Source of the DNA: Microvirga splendida
GTDB taxonomy: Bacteria > Pseudomonadota > Alphaproteobacteria > Rhizobiales > Beijerinckiaceae
Length of the DNA stretch: 64,000 bases
Assembly: GCF_016427565.1 (NCBI RefSeq)
Contig: NZ_JAELXT010000001.1
Coordinates: 124,001 to 188,000, forward strand
Direction of reading: 5' to 3'
The notes under the pieces were generated by a model. The model did no database searches. It saw nothing but the letters and a program-made list of their open reading frames with translations, and was not told the origin of the DNA. Position 1 is the first letter of the stretch. Each line of letters begins with the position of its first letter. The translations under genes and the position numbers were made by a program. Of the stretch, positions 17,790 through 26,678 are shown piece after piece.

Positions 17790-19253
17790 TTAGCCCACCA
17801 CGCTGAGGAGTGTCTTGAGCATCTGATCGATGACGGAGAGCAGCTTTGCCGAAGCGGAATAGGATTTCTCCAGCTGCAGCATGAGCGCCGTCTCGTCATC
17901 CATGTTCACGTCCGTCGCGTTGGACAGCGCTTCCGATGCATGGCCGAGAAGGGTCGTCTGGTATTCCACCCGCTGATGGGCGCTCTGGCGTGTTGCCTCG
18001 AGCCAGCTGCCCGAGGACGAGGCAAGGCTGAGAAGCGAGGCCTGAGGACCGAATCCGAGTCCGTTATCGATGGGGCGCTGAACCGACATGCCCTCCACGA
18101 GGCCGGAGAGGCGCCCGGAGAACGAGGCATTCGCGCCGCCGGCAGGATTATAGGTATAGTCCGCTCCGTTGATGCCGCCGTCGCGGATCAGCGCGAACGA
18201 GCCGCCCTCGGCCGGGTTGACCGCAGAGTTCACCCGGAGAACCCCGGCGAGGCCTGCCGGAGCCGGCGTGCCGGGCACGCCCGTGGCGGCCGGATAGGTG
18301 AAGATACCGGGCCTGTCGGCCTTTGCAGGCACCGTCTGGTCCTTCTCAGCGAAGGCCTCGACCAGGGTGCGGGCGATCTCGTCGAGCTGTCCCTGGTAGG
18401 TGACGGCGACATCGTCGCGCAACTGCGTCAGGCCCGCGAGGCTGCCGGAATTCAGCGGCATCGGCGCACCCGGCCCCGTGACGCGGATCCCGTCGATCAG
18501 CACATCCGCTCCCGTCACCGCAGGCCCGAACACGGTCGTCCGCGAGAAGGTCACGGTCCGCGGAACCCGGTCGAAGAGCGGAACGCCGCTGTCGGTGTAG
18601 AGAGCGACATCATGGCCCGCGCGGGGCACGACCGTGATGCCGATCTCCTCGGAGAGCTGCGCGATCAGGCTGTCGCGCTGATCCATCGCGTCACTCACGT
18701 CAGCCCCAAGGGCCGATCCGCTCATCACCTGGTTGTTCGCCTTCTCGTACTTGAGAAGGAGGTCGTTGATGCGCGCGACCGAGTCGGCAATCTGGCCGTC
18801 GGCTTCGAGACGGACGGCCTGTACCGCGGCGGTCGCATCGTTGAGGCTCGTCGCCATCTCGGTGGCGGCCTTGATGAAGGCCTGAGCGAGATCGGGATTG
18901 TCCGGCGCATTCGCATACAGCTGGAGCGCGCTGTTCAGGGCTCCCATGCGAGCCGCAGGCGACTGGTCGAGCTCCGTATCGCCGATGGTTGCGCTGAGCT
19001 TCTGCAGCCCGTCCAGCAGCGCCTTCTGGGTTGCGGCGCTGGAGGTGGTCTCCAGCATCTTCGACAGCAGCGCGCTGTCGCTCGCTCTCAGCACCGTAAT
19101 CCGCGCGAACCCGCCCGTCGTGGTGAGAGCCCCGATCTTGCGGGAGTAGCTCGGGTCCGAGGCGCCGGCCGTATTGCGCGACACGAGCGCCATCTGCGAC
19201 TGCGACGCCTGGAGCGATGAACGTGCCGTGTTGTAGGCAACAGACAAAGACAT
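17790..19253 (-). CDS. flgK: Hook-associated protein FlgK
   Basis: 487 residues, shorter than enterobacterial FlgK (about 550) but with the usual ends: SLSVAYNTARSSLQASQSQM near the N-terminus and NMDDETALMLQLEKSYSASA near the C-terminus. It is the first hook-filament junction protein. The Shine-Dalgarno is weak (CCAGGGCC). Follows flgE by 34 bases in the same operon. Confidence 0.92.
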   Translation of the reverse strand: MSLSVAYNTARSSLQASQSQMALVSRNTAGASDPSYSRKIGALTTTGGFARITVLRASDSALLSKMLETTSSAATQKALLDGLQKLSATIGDTELDQSPAARMGALNSALQLYANAPDNPDLAQAFIKAATEMATSLNDATAAVQAVRLEADGQIADSVARINDLLLKYEKANNQVMSGSALGADVSDAMDQRDSLIAQLSEEIGITVVPRAGHDVALYTDSGVPLFDRVPRTVTFSRTTVFGPAVTGADVLIDGIRVTGPGAPMPLNSGSLAGLTQLRDDVAVTYQGQLDEIARTLVEAFAEKDQTVPAKADRPGIFTYPAATGVPGTPAPAGLAGVLRVNSAVNPAEGGSFALIRDGGINGADYTYNPAGGANASFSGRLSGLVEGMSVQRPIDNGLGFGPQASLLSLASSSGSWLEATRQSAHQRVEYQTTLLGHASEALSNATDVNMDDETALMLQLEKSYSASAKLLSVIDQMLKTLLSVVG

Positions 19254-19287
19254 GGATCAATGGCCCTGGGGCAAGAGAGAGTGCAGG

Positions 19288-20778
19288 TTACCGCTTCAGG
19301 TTCATCAGAACGTCGAGCAGTTCCGATCCGGTCTGGAAGACCTTCGAGTTCGCCGTGTAGCTGGTCTGGGCCTCGATCATCGCCGTGAGCTCGGTGCCGA
19401 TATCGACATTCGACCCTTCCAGGGCTCCCGAAGCGATCGAGCCGAAGCCGGACATCTCCGGGAAGCCGACCTGATAGCCGCCGGAGGCCGCCGTCGTCTC
19501 ATAGACGTTGCCGGCCCGTGGGCTCAGGTTGTCCGGGCTCGGAACCGTCGCGAGCGGAATGCGGTACGCGCCGACACGGGTGCCGTCCTCATAGACCGCG
19601 TAGACCGTGCCGTCGGCTGCGAACTCGACGTCCTTGACGGCCGACGGCGCATTGCCGTTGGAGCTGCCGGTGACGTTGTACTCGCCTGCGAGCTGGGTCA
19701 TGCCCGTCATGTCGAGGCTGAACGCCTCGCCGCCGGGGATGTTGAAGCCCAGCACACCCGATCCCATCAGCTTGCCGTCGGCATCGAAGTTCAGCTCCAT
19801 CGAGGTCGTGCCCGTCAGGGGCGCGGCCGGATCGCTGCCGTTGAAGACGCGCACGGTCCAGGTATCGGCATCGACCTTCGAGAGCGAGATATCGATTTTG
19901 ATCGGATTGCCGACCTTGTCGTAGACCTGGAGCGACGATGCCTTGCTCACCGAGGTGAAGGATCCCGTCACATTGGTCGAGAAGGCCGGATCGGTGGAGG
20001 TGAGGATGAGATCGCCGGTGGCATTCGTAGAGGCGTTGACGCCGGTGAGCGTTCCGGCGGTCACGGCGGCATTGATGGCCGTGGCGACTTCGGCCGGAGT
20101 CTTCTGCGTGGTGACCGTGAAGATCTGGTCTGGTCCGCCGCCGACGCTGAACGCAACCTGTGCGCCGCGGCTTACCGTGGGAGCCGAGAACAGAACGTTG
20201 CCAGCGACGGGCGGGGCAGCGCTCGCAGGCGTCGCGGTGCCGGTTGCGAGCGCGACGGGCTGGCCGAACGGAAGATTGCCCTTGAAGGTTCCCAGGGTCG
20301 ATCCTGTCGCCTGCATGCCGAAGGAGGCCATGTTGACCGGCTCGACGCCGTCGAGGCTGTTCAGGGACGGATCGACGGCATTCGCCCCGAGCTTGTAGCC
20401 CATCAGGGTAAAGCCGGCTGCGTTGATCAGGTTGCCGGTTCGCCCGTCCTTCACGAAGTTGCCGGCGCGGGTGAGATAGGGGGAGCCGCTCGGGTCGGTC
20501 ACCACGAAGAAGCCGTTGCCCGAGATCGCAAGGTCCGATCCCGACGTCGTATACGCGATGGGGCCCTGATCCGCGATGGTGTAGCGAACGCGGCTCGTGA
20601 CGGAGCCGGAATTGTAGTTGCCTTCGCTCGAGGGCAGGATGAGCGACGAGAACTCCGTCGAGGCGCGCTTGTATCCGGTCGTGCTCGAGTTCTGGATGTT
20701 CTCGGCGACAGTTCCCAGCTTGTTGGACTGGGCATTCATGCCAGAGACGCCGCTACGAAGAACGCCATAGAGACTCAT
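19288..20778 (-). CDS. flgE: Flagellar hook protein FlgE
   Basis: 496-residue hook subunit. N-terminal SLYGVLRSGVSGMNAQSNKL and C-terminal SYTANSKVFQTGSELLDVL are the conserved axial-protein ends; the middle is a long variable beta-rich region with repeated TGSFT-type strands. ATG 20778 has AGGAGCGATAC upstream. First gene of the flgE-flgK-flgL-flaF-flbT-flgD-fliQ operon. The operator-like dyad at 20819-20830 lies about 46 bases before the start. Confidence 0.94.
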   Translation of the reverse strand: MSLYGVLRSGVSGMNAQSNKLGTVAENIQNSSTTGYKRASTEFSSLILPSSEGNYNSGSVTSRVRYTIADQGPIAYTTSGSDLAISGNGFFVVTDPSGSPYLTRAGNFVKDGRTGNLINAAGFTLMGYKLGANAVDPSLNSLDGVEPVNMASFGMQATGSTLGTFKGNLPFGQPVALATGTATPASAAPPVAGNVLFSAPTVSRGAQVAFSVGGGPDQIFTVTTQKTPAEVATAINAAVTAGTLTGVNASTNATGDLILTSTDPAFSTNVTGSFTSVSKASSLQVYDKVGNPIKIDISLSKVDADTWTVRVFNGSDPAAPLTGTTSMELNFDADGKLMGSGVLGFNIPGGEAFSLDMTGMTQLAGEYNVTGSSNGNAPSAVKDVEFAADGTVYAVYEDGTRVGAYRIPLATVPSPDNLSPRAGNVYETTAASGGYQVGFPEMSGFGSIASGALEGSNVDIGTELTAMIEAQTSYTANSKVFQTGSELLDVLMNLKR

Positions 20779-20818
20779 GTATCGCTCCTAAGTTTCAGGT
20801 CGGACTAAACACCACGAC

Positions 20819-20830
20819 GCTTGTGCGAAG
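20819..20830. promoter_or_regulatory. Operator-like dyad before flgE
   Basis: GCTTGTGCGAAG, a variant of the element before fliF (CCTTGTGCGAGG) and flgB (CCTTGCACGAGG). It is centred about 46 bases upstream of the flgE ATG, at nearly the same distance as the other copies. Protein binding is inferred. Confidence 0.5.
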
Positions 20831-20871
20831 CTGTGCCGGGGATGCAGTCGATGGGATGGAAAGGGGGCATG

Positions 20872-22203
20872 CTATTGTCTCAGAATCTGGGCCAGATCCA
20901 TGAAGGCATCGCGGCTGGCCGGCATCGAGGGATCCTGCCGCAAGGCCTCGTAGATTTTCGGGACGAGCACCACGGCCTGGTCGAGCTCCTGATCGTTTCC
21001 GGCATGATATCCACCCATCAGCCTGAGATCGCGCGTATCCTCGAAACGGGCGATGAGGCTGCGCAGACGGCGGACAAGCTCCTTCTGGTCGGAGGACCAC
21101 ACGTGATCGGCCAGACGCGAGATGGAGCCGAGAACGTTGATGGCCGGATAGCGCCCCTGGTCGGCGATGGCACGGTCGAGAACGATATGCCCGTCGAGCG
21201 TTCCACGGATGTTGTCGGCCACCGGGTCGTTATGGTCGTCGCCGTCGATGAGCACCGAGAAGATGCCCGTGATCGCTCCCTTGCCTTCCTCTCCGGGGCC
21301 GGCCCGTTCGAGAAGGCGCGGCAGCTCGCTGAAGACGCTGGGCGTATAACCGCGCGCGACGGCGGGCTCGCCCGCGGCGAGCGCCACATCGCGGGCCGCA
21401 TGGGCATAACGGGTCACCGAGTCCACGATGAGGAGAACCGATTCGCCGCAATCGCGGAAATATTCCGCCAGGGCCACGGCCGTTCTCGGCGCCTGACGGC
21501 GCATCATCGGGCTCTCGTCGCCGGTGGAGACGACCATGATGGACTTGTGGAGGTTGGCCTGGATCGGCCCCTCCAGGAACTCGCGGACTTCGCGGCCGCG
21601 CTCTCCCACCAGGGCCACGACGATCGTGTCGAAGCCGTCGCACTTCGCCAGCATGGTCAGGAGGGTGGACTTGCCGACGCCGGAACCGGCGAAGATGCCG
21701 ATGCGCTGGCCCTTGCAGATGGGCGTGAACAGGTCGATGGCCTTGACGCCGGTCCTCAGCGGCTCCTTGACCCTGGAGCGCAGCATGGCCGAGGGCGGCT
21801 CGGCATCGTTCCGGACTGTCGTTGCACCCGGGATGAGAGGGCCCAATCCGTCCAGGGGCTCTCCAAGGGCGTTGATCACCCTGCCGCGCCAGCTTTGATC
21901 GGGGCTTAAGCCCACATCGCCCGCAAGAAAGGCCGGCATGCCGAGACCGGCCTCGATCCGTCCATTGAAGGGTTTGACCGTGACGCCGCCACTGTCGATG
22001 CGGACGACCTCGCCGGTTTCCGTCTTGCCGTGAGCCGAGAAACCGACCCGGTCTCCGAGCTTGACGAACTGGGACAGGCCCGCAACCCTGTAATAGCTCG
22101 GCGTGACCTCGTTGATGACGCCGCCGATCCTGACCTTCCGTCGCGCCCCACCTTCGGTGAGGACAAGCTCTTCGAGCGACTGCAGCGCATTCATGGCAGC
22201 CAT
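20872..22203 (-). CDS. fliI: Flagellum-specific ATPase FliI
   Basis: 443-residue export ATPase. Walker A is GSGVGKST (173-180), Walker B lies in ESVLLIVDSVTRYAHA, and the RGYTPSVFSELPRLLERAG stretch is typical. It forms the FliH/FliI/FliJ complex that feeds the export gate. Start ATG 22203 overlaps the flgF stop (TGATG); an internal ATG at 22194 is possible. Confidence 0.95.
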   Translation of the reverse strand: MAAMNALQSLEELVLTEGGARRKVRIGGVINEVTPSYYRVAGLSQFVKLGDRVGFSAHGKTETGEVVRIDSGGVTVKPFNGRIEAGLGMPAFLAGDVGLSPDQSWRGRVINALGEPLDGLGPLIPGATTVRNDAEPPSAMLRSRVKEPLRTGVKAIDLFTPICKGQRIGIFAGSGVGKSTLLTMLAKCDGFDTIVVALVGERGREVREFLEGPIQANLHKSIMVVSTGDESPMMRRQAPRTAVALAEYFRDCGESVLLIVDSVTRYAHAARDVALAAGEPAVARGYTPSVFSELPRLLERAGPGEEGKGAITGIFSVLIDGDDHNDPVADNIRGTLDGHIVLDRAIADQGRYPAINVLGSISRLADHVWSSDQKELVRRLRSLIARFEDTRDLRLMGGYHAGNDQELDQAVVLVPKIYEALRQDPSMPASRDAFMDLAQILRQ

Positions 22204-22928
22204 CAGGAGCTAGGGCCCAGGGTCTTGATCGCCTCCATGAGCGTCGATTCGCTCTCCTGGATGCTCGTCGCCGCGCTCTCGAAGTTTCTCTGAACGGCGA
22301 TCATCTTGGTCATTTCCAGGACAGGATTGACGTTCGAGCCCTCACTGTAGCCCTGCTGAATGCTGTTCGAGTTGAAGTCCTGGACGACATCGCCCGGGAT
22401 GTTCGAGATCACTCCCGAGTTTCCATAGCGGGTGAGCTTGGCGTCGGGGCTCAGGTTGAAGAGACCGATGGCCCCGACCTGGTTGCCGCCCTGGCTGATC
22501 GTGCCGTCCCGGCCGATCGTGGGAGTTCCTTCCATCGGGTCGAGGGCGATGGGAGCTCCGCCCGCATCGAGAACCTGGAAGCCCTCCACCGTCAGCAGAT
22601 CGCCGTTCTCGTTCATCTTGAAGCGGCCGTCACGGGTGTAGACAGGCCCGCTGGGTCCGCTGAAGGAGAACCAGGCTTCTCCCTGGATGGCGACGTCGAG
22701 AGGGTTGTCCGTCTTGATAACGGGCCCCGTGCGCCGGGACACGAAGTTCTGACCGGACGATGTAAAGGAGACGTTCTCCTTGGCCGCCAGGGACAGGATC
22801 TCCTCGAACTTCACCTCGTCTGCGCGAAAGCCGCCCGTGTTGATGTTGGCAACATTGTTCGCAATCGTGCTGAGGCGCTTTTCCATGGCCACTTGAGCGG
22901 ACAGCGCCACATAGAGCGAAGATTGCAT
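22203..22928 (-). CDS. flgF: Proximal rod protein FlgF
   Basis: 241-residue rod protein with the SLYVALSAQVAMEKRLSTIA opening, NNVANINTGGFR motif and NPVLEMTKMIAVQRNFESAA end shared by rod and hook proteins. ATG 22928 is preceded by GGAGGAG, so the longer frame to 23081 is rejected. It forms a two-gene unit with fliI and is divergent from motA. Confidence 0.92.
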   Translation of the reverse strand: MQSSLYVALSAQVAMEKRLSTIANNVANINTGGFRADEVKFEEILSLAAKENVSFTSSGQNFVSRRTGPVIKTDNPLDVAIQGEAWFSFSGPSGPVYTRDGRFKMNENGDLLTVEGFQVLDAGGAPIALDPMEGTPTIGRDGTISQGGNQVGAIGLFNLSPDAKLTRYGNSGVISNIPGDVVQDFNSNSIQQGYSEGSNVNPVLEMTKMIAVQRNFESAATSIQESESTLMEAIKTLGPSS

Positions 22929-23040
22929 CTGAACTCCTCCAGCCTGCGTCCCTGCGGGACACCGATACCACCGGGTGGCGCGCCAGCCTTCAGGATGCGG
23001 CAGCTCCAGGCCCGATGACCCATGCAGGATCGGTAGTCGA

Positions 23041-23062
23041 GCAGCCTTGCATGAGGCTTGCT
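23041..23062. promoter_or_regulatory. Operator-like dyad between flgF and motA
   Basis: AGCAGCCTTGCATGAGGCTTGCT: arms AGCA-GCCT and AGGCTTGCT pair with a one-base bulge. The core CCTTGCATGAGG (23046-23057) matches the elements before fliF and flgB. It lies in the 212-bp divergent gap, about 122 bases from flgF and 90 from motA, so it could serve either or both. Confidence 0.5.
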
Positions 23063-23140
23063 CCCGCGTTTCCAGCTTCACGCAAGCCTCCGCGGTTAGG
23101 ACATCGTCAACAGGTTGGATTTCGATAGGGGACTAAGGCA

Positions 23141-24022
23141 TTGGGCGTCTTGATCGGACTGGCAGTTGCCATCGGCTCGCTCGTCAGCGGCTATGTCGCC
23201 ATGGGCGGGCACTTGGCTGTTATCTGGCAGCCTTGGGAATACGTGATCATCTGCGGCATCGCGATCGGCACCTTCATCATCGCCAACCCCATGTCCCTGG
23301 TGAAGGACACCGGGCGCGCCGCCCGCGAGGCGATCTCCGGTGCCGTCCCGAAGCGGGAACACTACCTCTCGATCCTGGGTCTCCTCTACGCCCTGATGCG
23401 GGAACTGAAGAACAGGCCGCGCAACGAGGTCGAGGGCCACATCGACCAGCCCGAGGAATCGGAGATCTTCAAGTCCTTCCCGAGCGTCCTCAAGGACAAG
23501 GATCTGACGCTCTTCATCTGCGACTATGCCCGACTGATCATCATCGGCAATGCTCGGCCCCATGAGATCGAAGCGCTCATGGAAGAGGAGATCGCGACCC
23601 TCAAGCGCGACCGCGCCAAGCCGTACTACTCCCTCAACACCGTCTCGGAAGCCCTGCCGGCGCTGGGCATCGTGGCTGCCGTGCTCGGAATCGTGAAGGC
23701 GCTCGGCGCCATCGATCAGTCCCCGGCGATCCTGGGCGGCCTGATCGCCTCGGCCCTCGTCGGAACCTTCGTCGGCATCTTCATCTCCTATGCGTTCCTG
23801 TCGCCACTCGCCAACAAGGTCAAGTCGACCCGGGAGAAGCAGACCCGCGTCTACGTGATCGTGAAGCAGGCGCTCATCGCCTACATGAACGGCGCCCTGC
23901 CGCAGATCGCCGTCGAGCATGGCCGCAAGGGCATCTCGGTGGAATACCGCCCGACCATCGACGAGGTCGAAGCCGCCACCACGACGGGCGGCCGGTCCGA
24001 AGAGCTGAAAGAGGCGGCCTAA
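23141..24022 (+). CDS. motA: Flagellar stator protein MotA
   Basis: Proton-channel stator subunit, 293 residues with four membrane helices: about 2-20, about 30-50, about 170-192 and about 202-224. The conserved proline-containing segment EALPALGIVAAVLGIVKALG is present. It starts with TTG (GACTAAGGCA upstream); the protein then begins GVLIGLAVAIGSLVSGYVAM as rhizobial MotA proteins do. It opens the plus-strand operon motA-fliM-fliN-fliG-flhB and pairs with MotB encoded at 32 kb. Confidence 0.93.
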   Translation: MGVLIGLAVAIGSLVSGYVAMGGHLAVIWQPWEYVIICGIAIGTFIIANPMSLVKDTGRAAREAISGAVPKREHYLSILGLLYALMRELKNRPRNEVEGHIDQPEESEIFKSFPSVLKDKDLTLFICDYARLIIIGNARPHEIEALMEEEIATLKRDRAKPYYSLNTVSEALPALGIVAAVLGIVKALGAIDQSPAILGGLIASALVGTFVGIFISYAFLSPLANKVKSTREKQTRVYVIVKQALIAYMNGALPQIAVEHGRKGISVEYRPTIDEVEAATTTGGRSEELKEAA

Positions 24023-24025
24023 GCG

Positions 24026-24955
24026 ATGAGCGGAACACAAAGCGCCAACGATATCCGCGACATGCTGCTGGACTCGGCGGGCCTCTCGCTCGACCGCCTT
24101 CCGATGCTCCATGTCATCTTCGACCGCATGACCACGAGCTGCGCCGAGCACCTGCGCCACATGGCGGCCTCGCCCATGTACTACTCGCTCAGCGGCCTCG
24201 AGAGCGGGCGAGTCAGCGAAATCCTCGAGATGTACGAGGCCAATGCGGTCGCGGGCATCTTCCACGCTCCCGAGTGGGACAGCCACATCCTGATCGGCTT
24301 CGATCGCGACTTCATCTACACAATGGTCGAGGTGCTGTTCGGATCAGACGGATCGGAGGCGCCCGTCGAGGAGGCCCGCGGCTTCTCCACCATCGAGCTG
24401 CGGATGGCCCAGACCCTGTTCGAGCAGGTTGCCAAGGCCCTGCAGGCCTCCTTCGCGCTGGTGGCCGACACCAAGTTCAAGCTCGAGCGCATCGAAACCC
24501 GCATGGACTTCGCGGTCATCGGACGCCGGAACAATCAGGCGATCGCCGCGAAGTTCCTGCTCCAGGCCCTCAACCGCGGCGGCGAGATGTTCGTGGTCAT
24601 TCCGCAATCGGTTCTGAACCCGATGCGCAAGGTGCTCTCCCGCGTGGTCTCCAGCGAATCATCCGGCCGGGATCCTCGCTGGATGAAGCAGATCGCCACG
24701 GAAGTGAAGAAGACGGAAGTGACGCTCAAGGCGGTGCTCGAAGAGCGCTTCCTGTCGCTCGGCGAGATCGCCGACCTGAAGGTGGGCGATGTCATCGAGC
24801 TGCAGGCGACGCCGCGCAGCCGGGTCAAGCTCGAAGGCAATCAGCAAGGCCTGTTCTGGTGCAATATCGGCCAGTCCGACGGCACCTATGTCCTTAAGGT
24901 CGACGAACACATCGACCAAGAAAAGGAATTCCTCGACGATGTCCTCCCTCGCTAA
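24026..24955 (+). CDS. fliM: Flagellar switch protein FliM
   Basis: 309-residue C-ring protein. The N-terminal segment (NDIRDMLLDSAGLS) is where CheY-P would bind. The middle domain carries the FliM core (SILIGFDRDFIYTMVEVLFG-like strand-helix, from about 85) and the C-terminal SpoA domain (VTLKAVLEERFLSLGEIADL) binds FliN. Starts 3 bases after motA and overlaps the next small gene. Confidence 0.93.
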   Translation: MSGTQSANDIRDMLLDSAGLSLDRLPMLHVIFDRMTTSCAEHLRHMAASPMYYSLSGLESGRVSEILEMYEANAVAGIFHAPEWDSHILIGFDRDFIYTMVEVLFGSDGSEAPVEEARGFSTIELRMAQTLFEQVAKALQASFALVADTKFKLERIETRMDFAVIGRRNNQAIAAKFLLQALNRGGEMFVVIPQSVLNPMRKVLSRVVSSESSGRDPRWMKQIATEVKKTEVTLKAVLEERFLSLGEIADLKVGDVIELQATPRSRVKLEGNQQGLFWCNIGQSDGTYVLKVDEHIDQEKEFLDDVLPR

Positions 24956-25250
24956 CATCATCCTCTTCCTGGCTCTCGTGACGACCAGCATCATGGTTGC
25001 GGTCATGTACGTGAAGCTGAAGAAGCTCGACCGGTATCTCGCCGAGTACCAGCAGGTCTTCGACAGGACGGGAGAAGCCCTCAAAGGCGCTCAGACGGCC
25101 GTCATGAGCTTCGGAGCGGAAGGCAAGGAGACGCTCGCCATGCTCGGTGCGCGCATCGAGGAGGCCAAGGCGGTCGCGGCGCAGCTGGAGACCCTCACCC
25201 GGGAGGCCGGCCGGCAGACCCAGTCACGCTCCAATTCCCTTAATTCGTAA
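24939..25250 (+). CDS. Small membrane/coiled-coil protein between fliM and fliN
   Basis: 103 residues; ATG 24939 lies inside the fliM end (17-base overlap). A single N-terminal membrane helix (LANIILFLALVTTSIMVAVM) is followed by a coiled coil (YVKLKKLDRYLAEYQQVF) and a polar tail. I recall a conserved small rhizobial flagellar family here (DUF6468-like), but the name is uncertain. The position and coupling point to a motor or switch accessory; no mechanism is known to me. Confidence 0.75.
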   Translation: MSSLANIILFLALVTTSIMVAVMYVKLKKLDRYLAEYQQVFDRTGEALKGAQTAVMSFGAEGKETLAMLGARIEEAKAVAAQLETLTREAGRQTQSRSNSLNS

Positions 25251-25261
25251 GGTTCGTTCCC

Positions 25262-25618
25262 ATGACAAATCCCTTCGATCCCAAGTCTCACGACAAGGCC
25301 ATCTGGCAGCAGGAGAGTGCCATCTCCTCGCCGGACGACAAGCTCGGCGGCGGCAGGAACCTGGATTCCATCCTGCGCATCCCGGTCACCATCCAGGTGG
25401 TCCTCGGGTCCGCCACCATGCCCGTCGCCAACCTGATGAAGCTCGGCAGGGGCGCCATCGTTCCTCTCGATCACCGCGTGGGCGAGCCTGTCGACGTGGT
25501 CGTCAACGGAAGGATTATCGCTCGCGGCGAGGTCGTCGTGGTCGAAGACGACAACTCCCGTTTCGGGATCTCGCTCACCGAGATCGTCGGACCTCCGAGC
25601 AACGATCTTAACGGCTGA
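25262..25618 (+). CDS. fliN: Flagellar switch protein FliN
   Basis: 118-residue C-ring protein with one SpoA domain: IPVTIQVVLGSATMPVANLM, then VGEPVDVVVNGRIIARGEVV and the RFGISLTEIVG end. N-terminal 30 residues are polar and disordered. Located between the small membrane gene and fliG. Confidence 0.95.
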   Translation: MTNPFDPKSHDKAIWQQESAISSPDDKLGGGRNLDSILRIPVTIQVVLGSATMPVANLMKLGRGAIVPLDHRVGEPVDVVVNGRIIARGEVVVVEDDNSRFGISLTEIVGPPSNDLNG

Positions 25619-25632
25619 AGTGGCATTTCCGC

Positions 25633-26661
25633 ATGGTCGCACCAGTTCCCATGAAGGCGAATGGCTCCAAGGTCCTGAAGGGCCCCGAGCGTGTCGCAAC
25701 ACTGCTTTTTGCAATGGGGAAGCCTGCTGCCAGTAGGATCCTTAAGCATTTCAGCGAGGACGAAATCCGCCTCGTCACCAAGTCGGCTGCGCAACTCGGC
25801 CCCGTCTCGCCGACGCAGATCGACCAGTTGGTGGAGGAGTTCGCTTCCAACTTCACGGACGGGGCGGACCTCATCGGTGGCGCCGCTCACATCGAGAAGC
25901 TGCTGGCCGGCGTTTTGAGCCCCGAGCAGATCGCCAGCATCATGAGCGAGGTGGTCGGCAACGCCAACAGGAGCATCTGGGAGCGGATCTCGACGGTCTC
26001 GGAGAGCGCCATTGCGTCCTATCTGATGAAGGAGCACCCGCAGACGGCGGCGCTGATCCTCTCAAAGGTCAAGCCTTCCTGCGCCGCGAAGGTGATGGCT
26101 CAGCTTCCTCAGCCGCTTCGGAACAACCTCATGCGCCGCATGCTCAGCATGAAGCCGATCGTGGACGAGACCATGAAGAACATCGAGAAGACGCTCCATG
26201 AGGACTTCATGGCGAACTTCTCGAAGAACGCCGGTGCGGACACCCACGCCAAGATCGCCGACATCATCAACAAGATGGAGCGCGATCACATGGAAGATGT
26301 CCTGACCAACCTCTCGACTGTCCGCCCAAAGTCGGCCGAGATCCTCAGAGGCCTGCTCTTCACCTTCGACGATATCGTGAAACTTACGCCGAAGGATCGC
26401 ACGACCCTCTTCGATCAGGTTCCGCCGGATCGGGTCGTCCTCGCGCTCAAGGGCACGAACGAAGAATTCCGCAAGGTCGTGCTTTCGGCTCTCTCGTCGC
26501 GCGTGCGCCGCATGATCGAGCACGAGCTGAACAGCAAGGAGCCCTCGTCGCATCGCGATATCGCGGAGGCCCGCCGGACCATTACGGACCTTGCACTCGA
26601 AATGGCCGGTCGAGGAGAGATCGTCATCAATTCAGAGAACGAGGATGAAGCGTACTTCTAA
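25633..26661 (+). CDS. fliG: Flagellar motor switch protein FliG
   Basis: 342-residue torque-generating switch protein. The N-terminal domain binds FliF (KVLKGPERVATLLFAMGKPA), the middle holds the armadillo repeats with EHPQTAALILSKVKP, and the C-terminal domain has the charged torque helix region (ALSSRVRRMIEHELNSKEPS). ATG 25633 is used; ATG 25651 is possible. Confidence 0.95.
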   Translation: MVAPVPMKANGSKVLKGPERVATLLFAMGKPAASRILKHFSEDEIRLVTKSAAQLGPVSPTQIDQLVEEFASNFTDGADLIGGAAHIEKLLAGVLSPEQIASIMSEVVGNANRSIWERISTVSESAIASYLMKEHPQTAALILSKVKPSCAAKVMAQLPQPLRNNLMRRMLSMKPIVDETMKNIEKTLHEDFMANFSKNAGADTHAKIADIINKMERDHMEDVLTNLSTVRPKSAEILRGLLFTFDDIVKLTPKDRTTLFDQVPPDRVVLALKGTNEEFRKVVLSALSSRVRRMIEHELNSKEPSSHRDIAEARRTITDLALEMAGRGEIVINSENEDEAYF

Positions 26662-26678
26662 AGGCATAGCTTCAGCCC

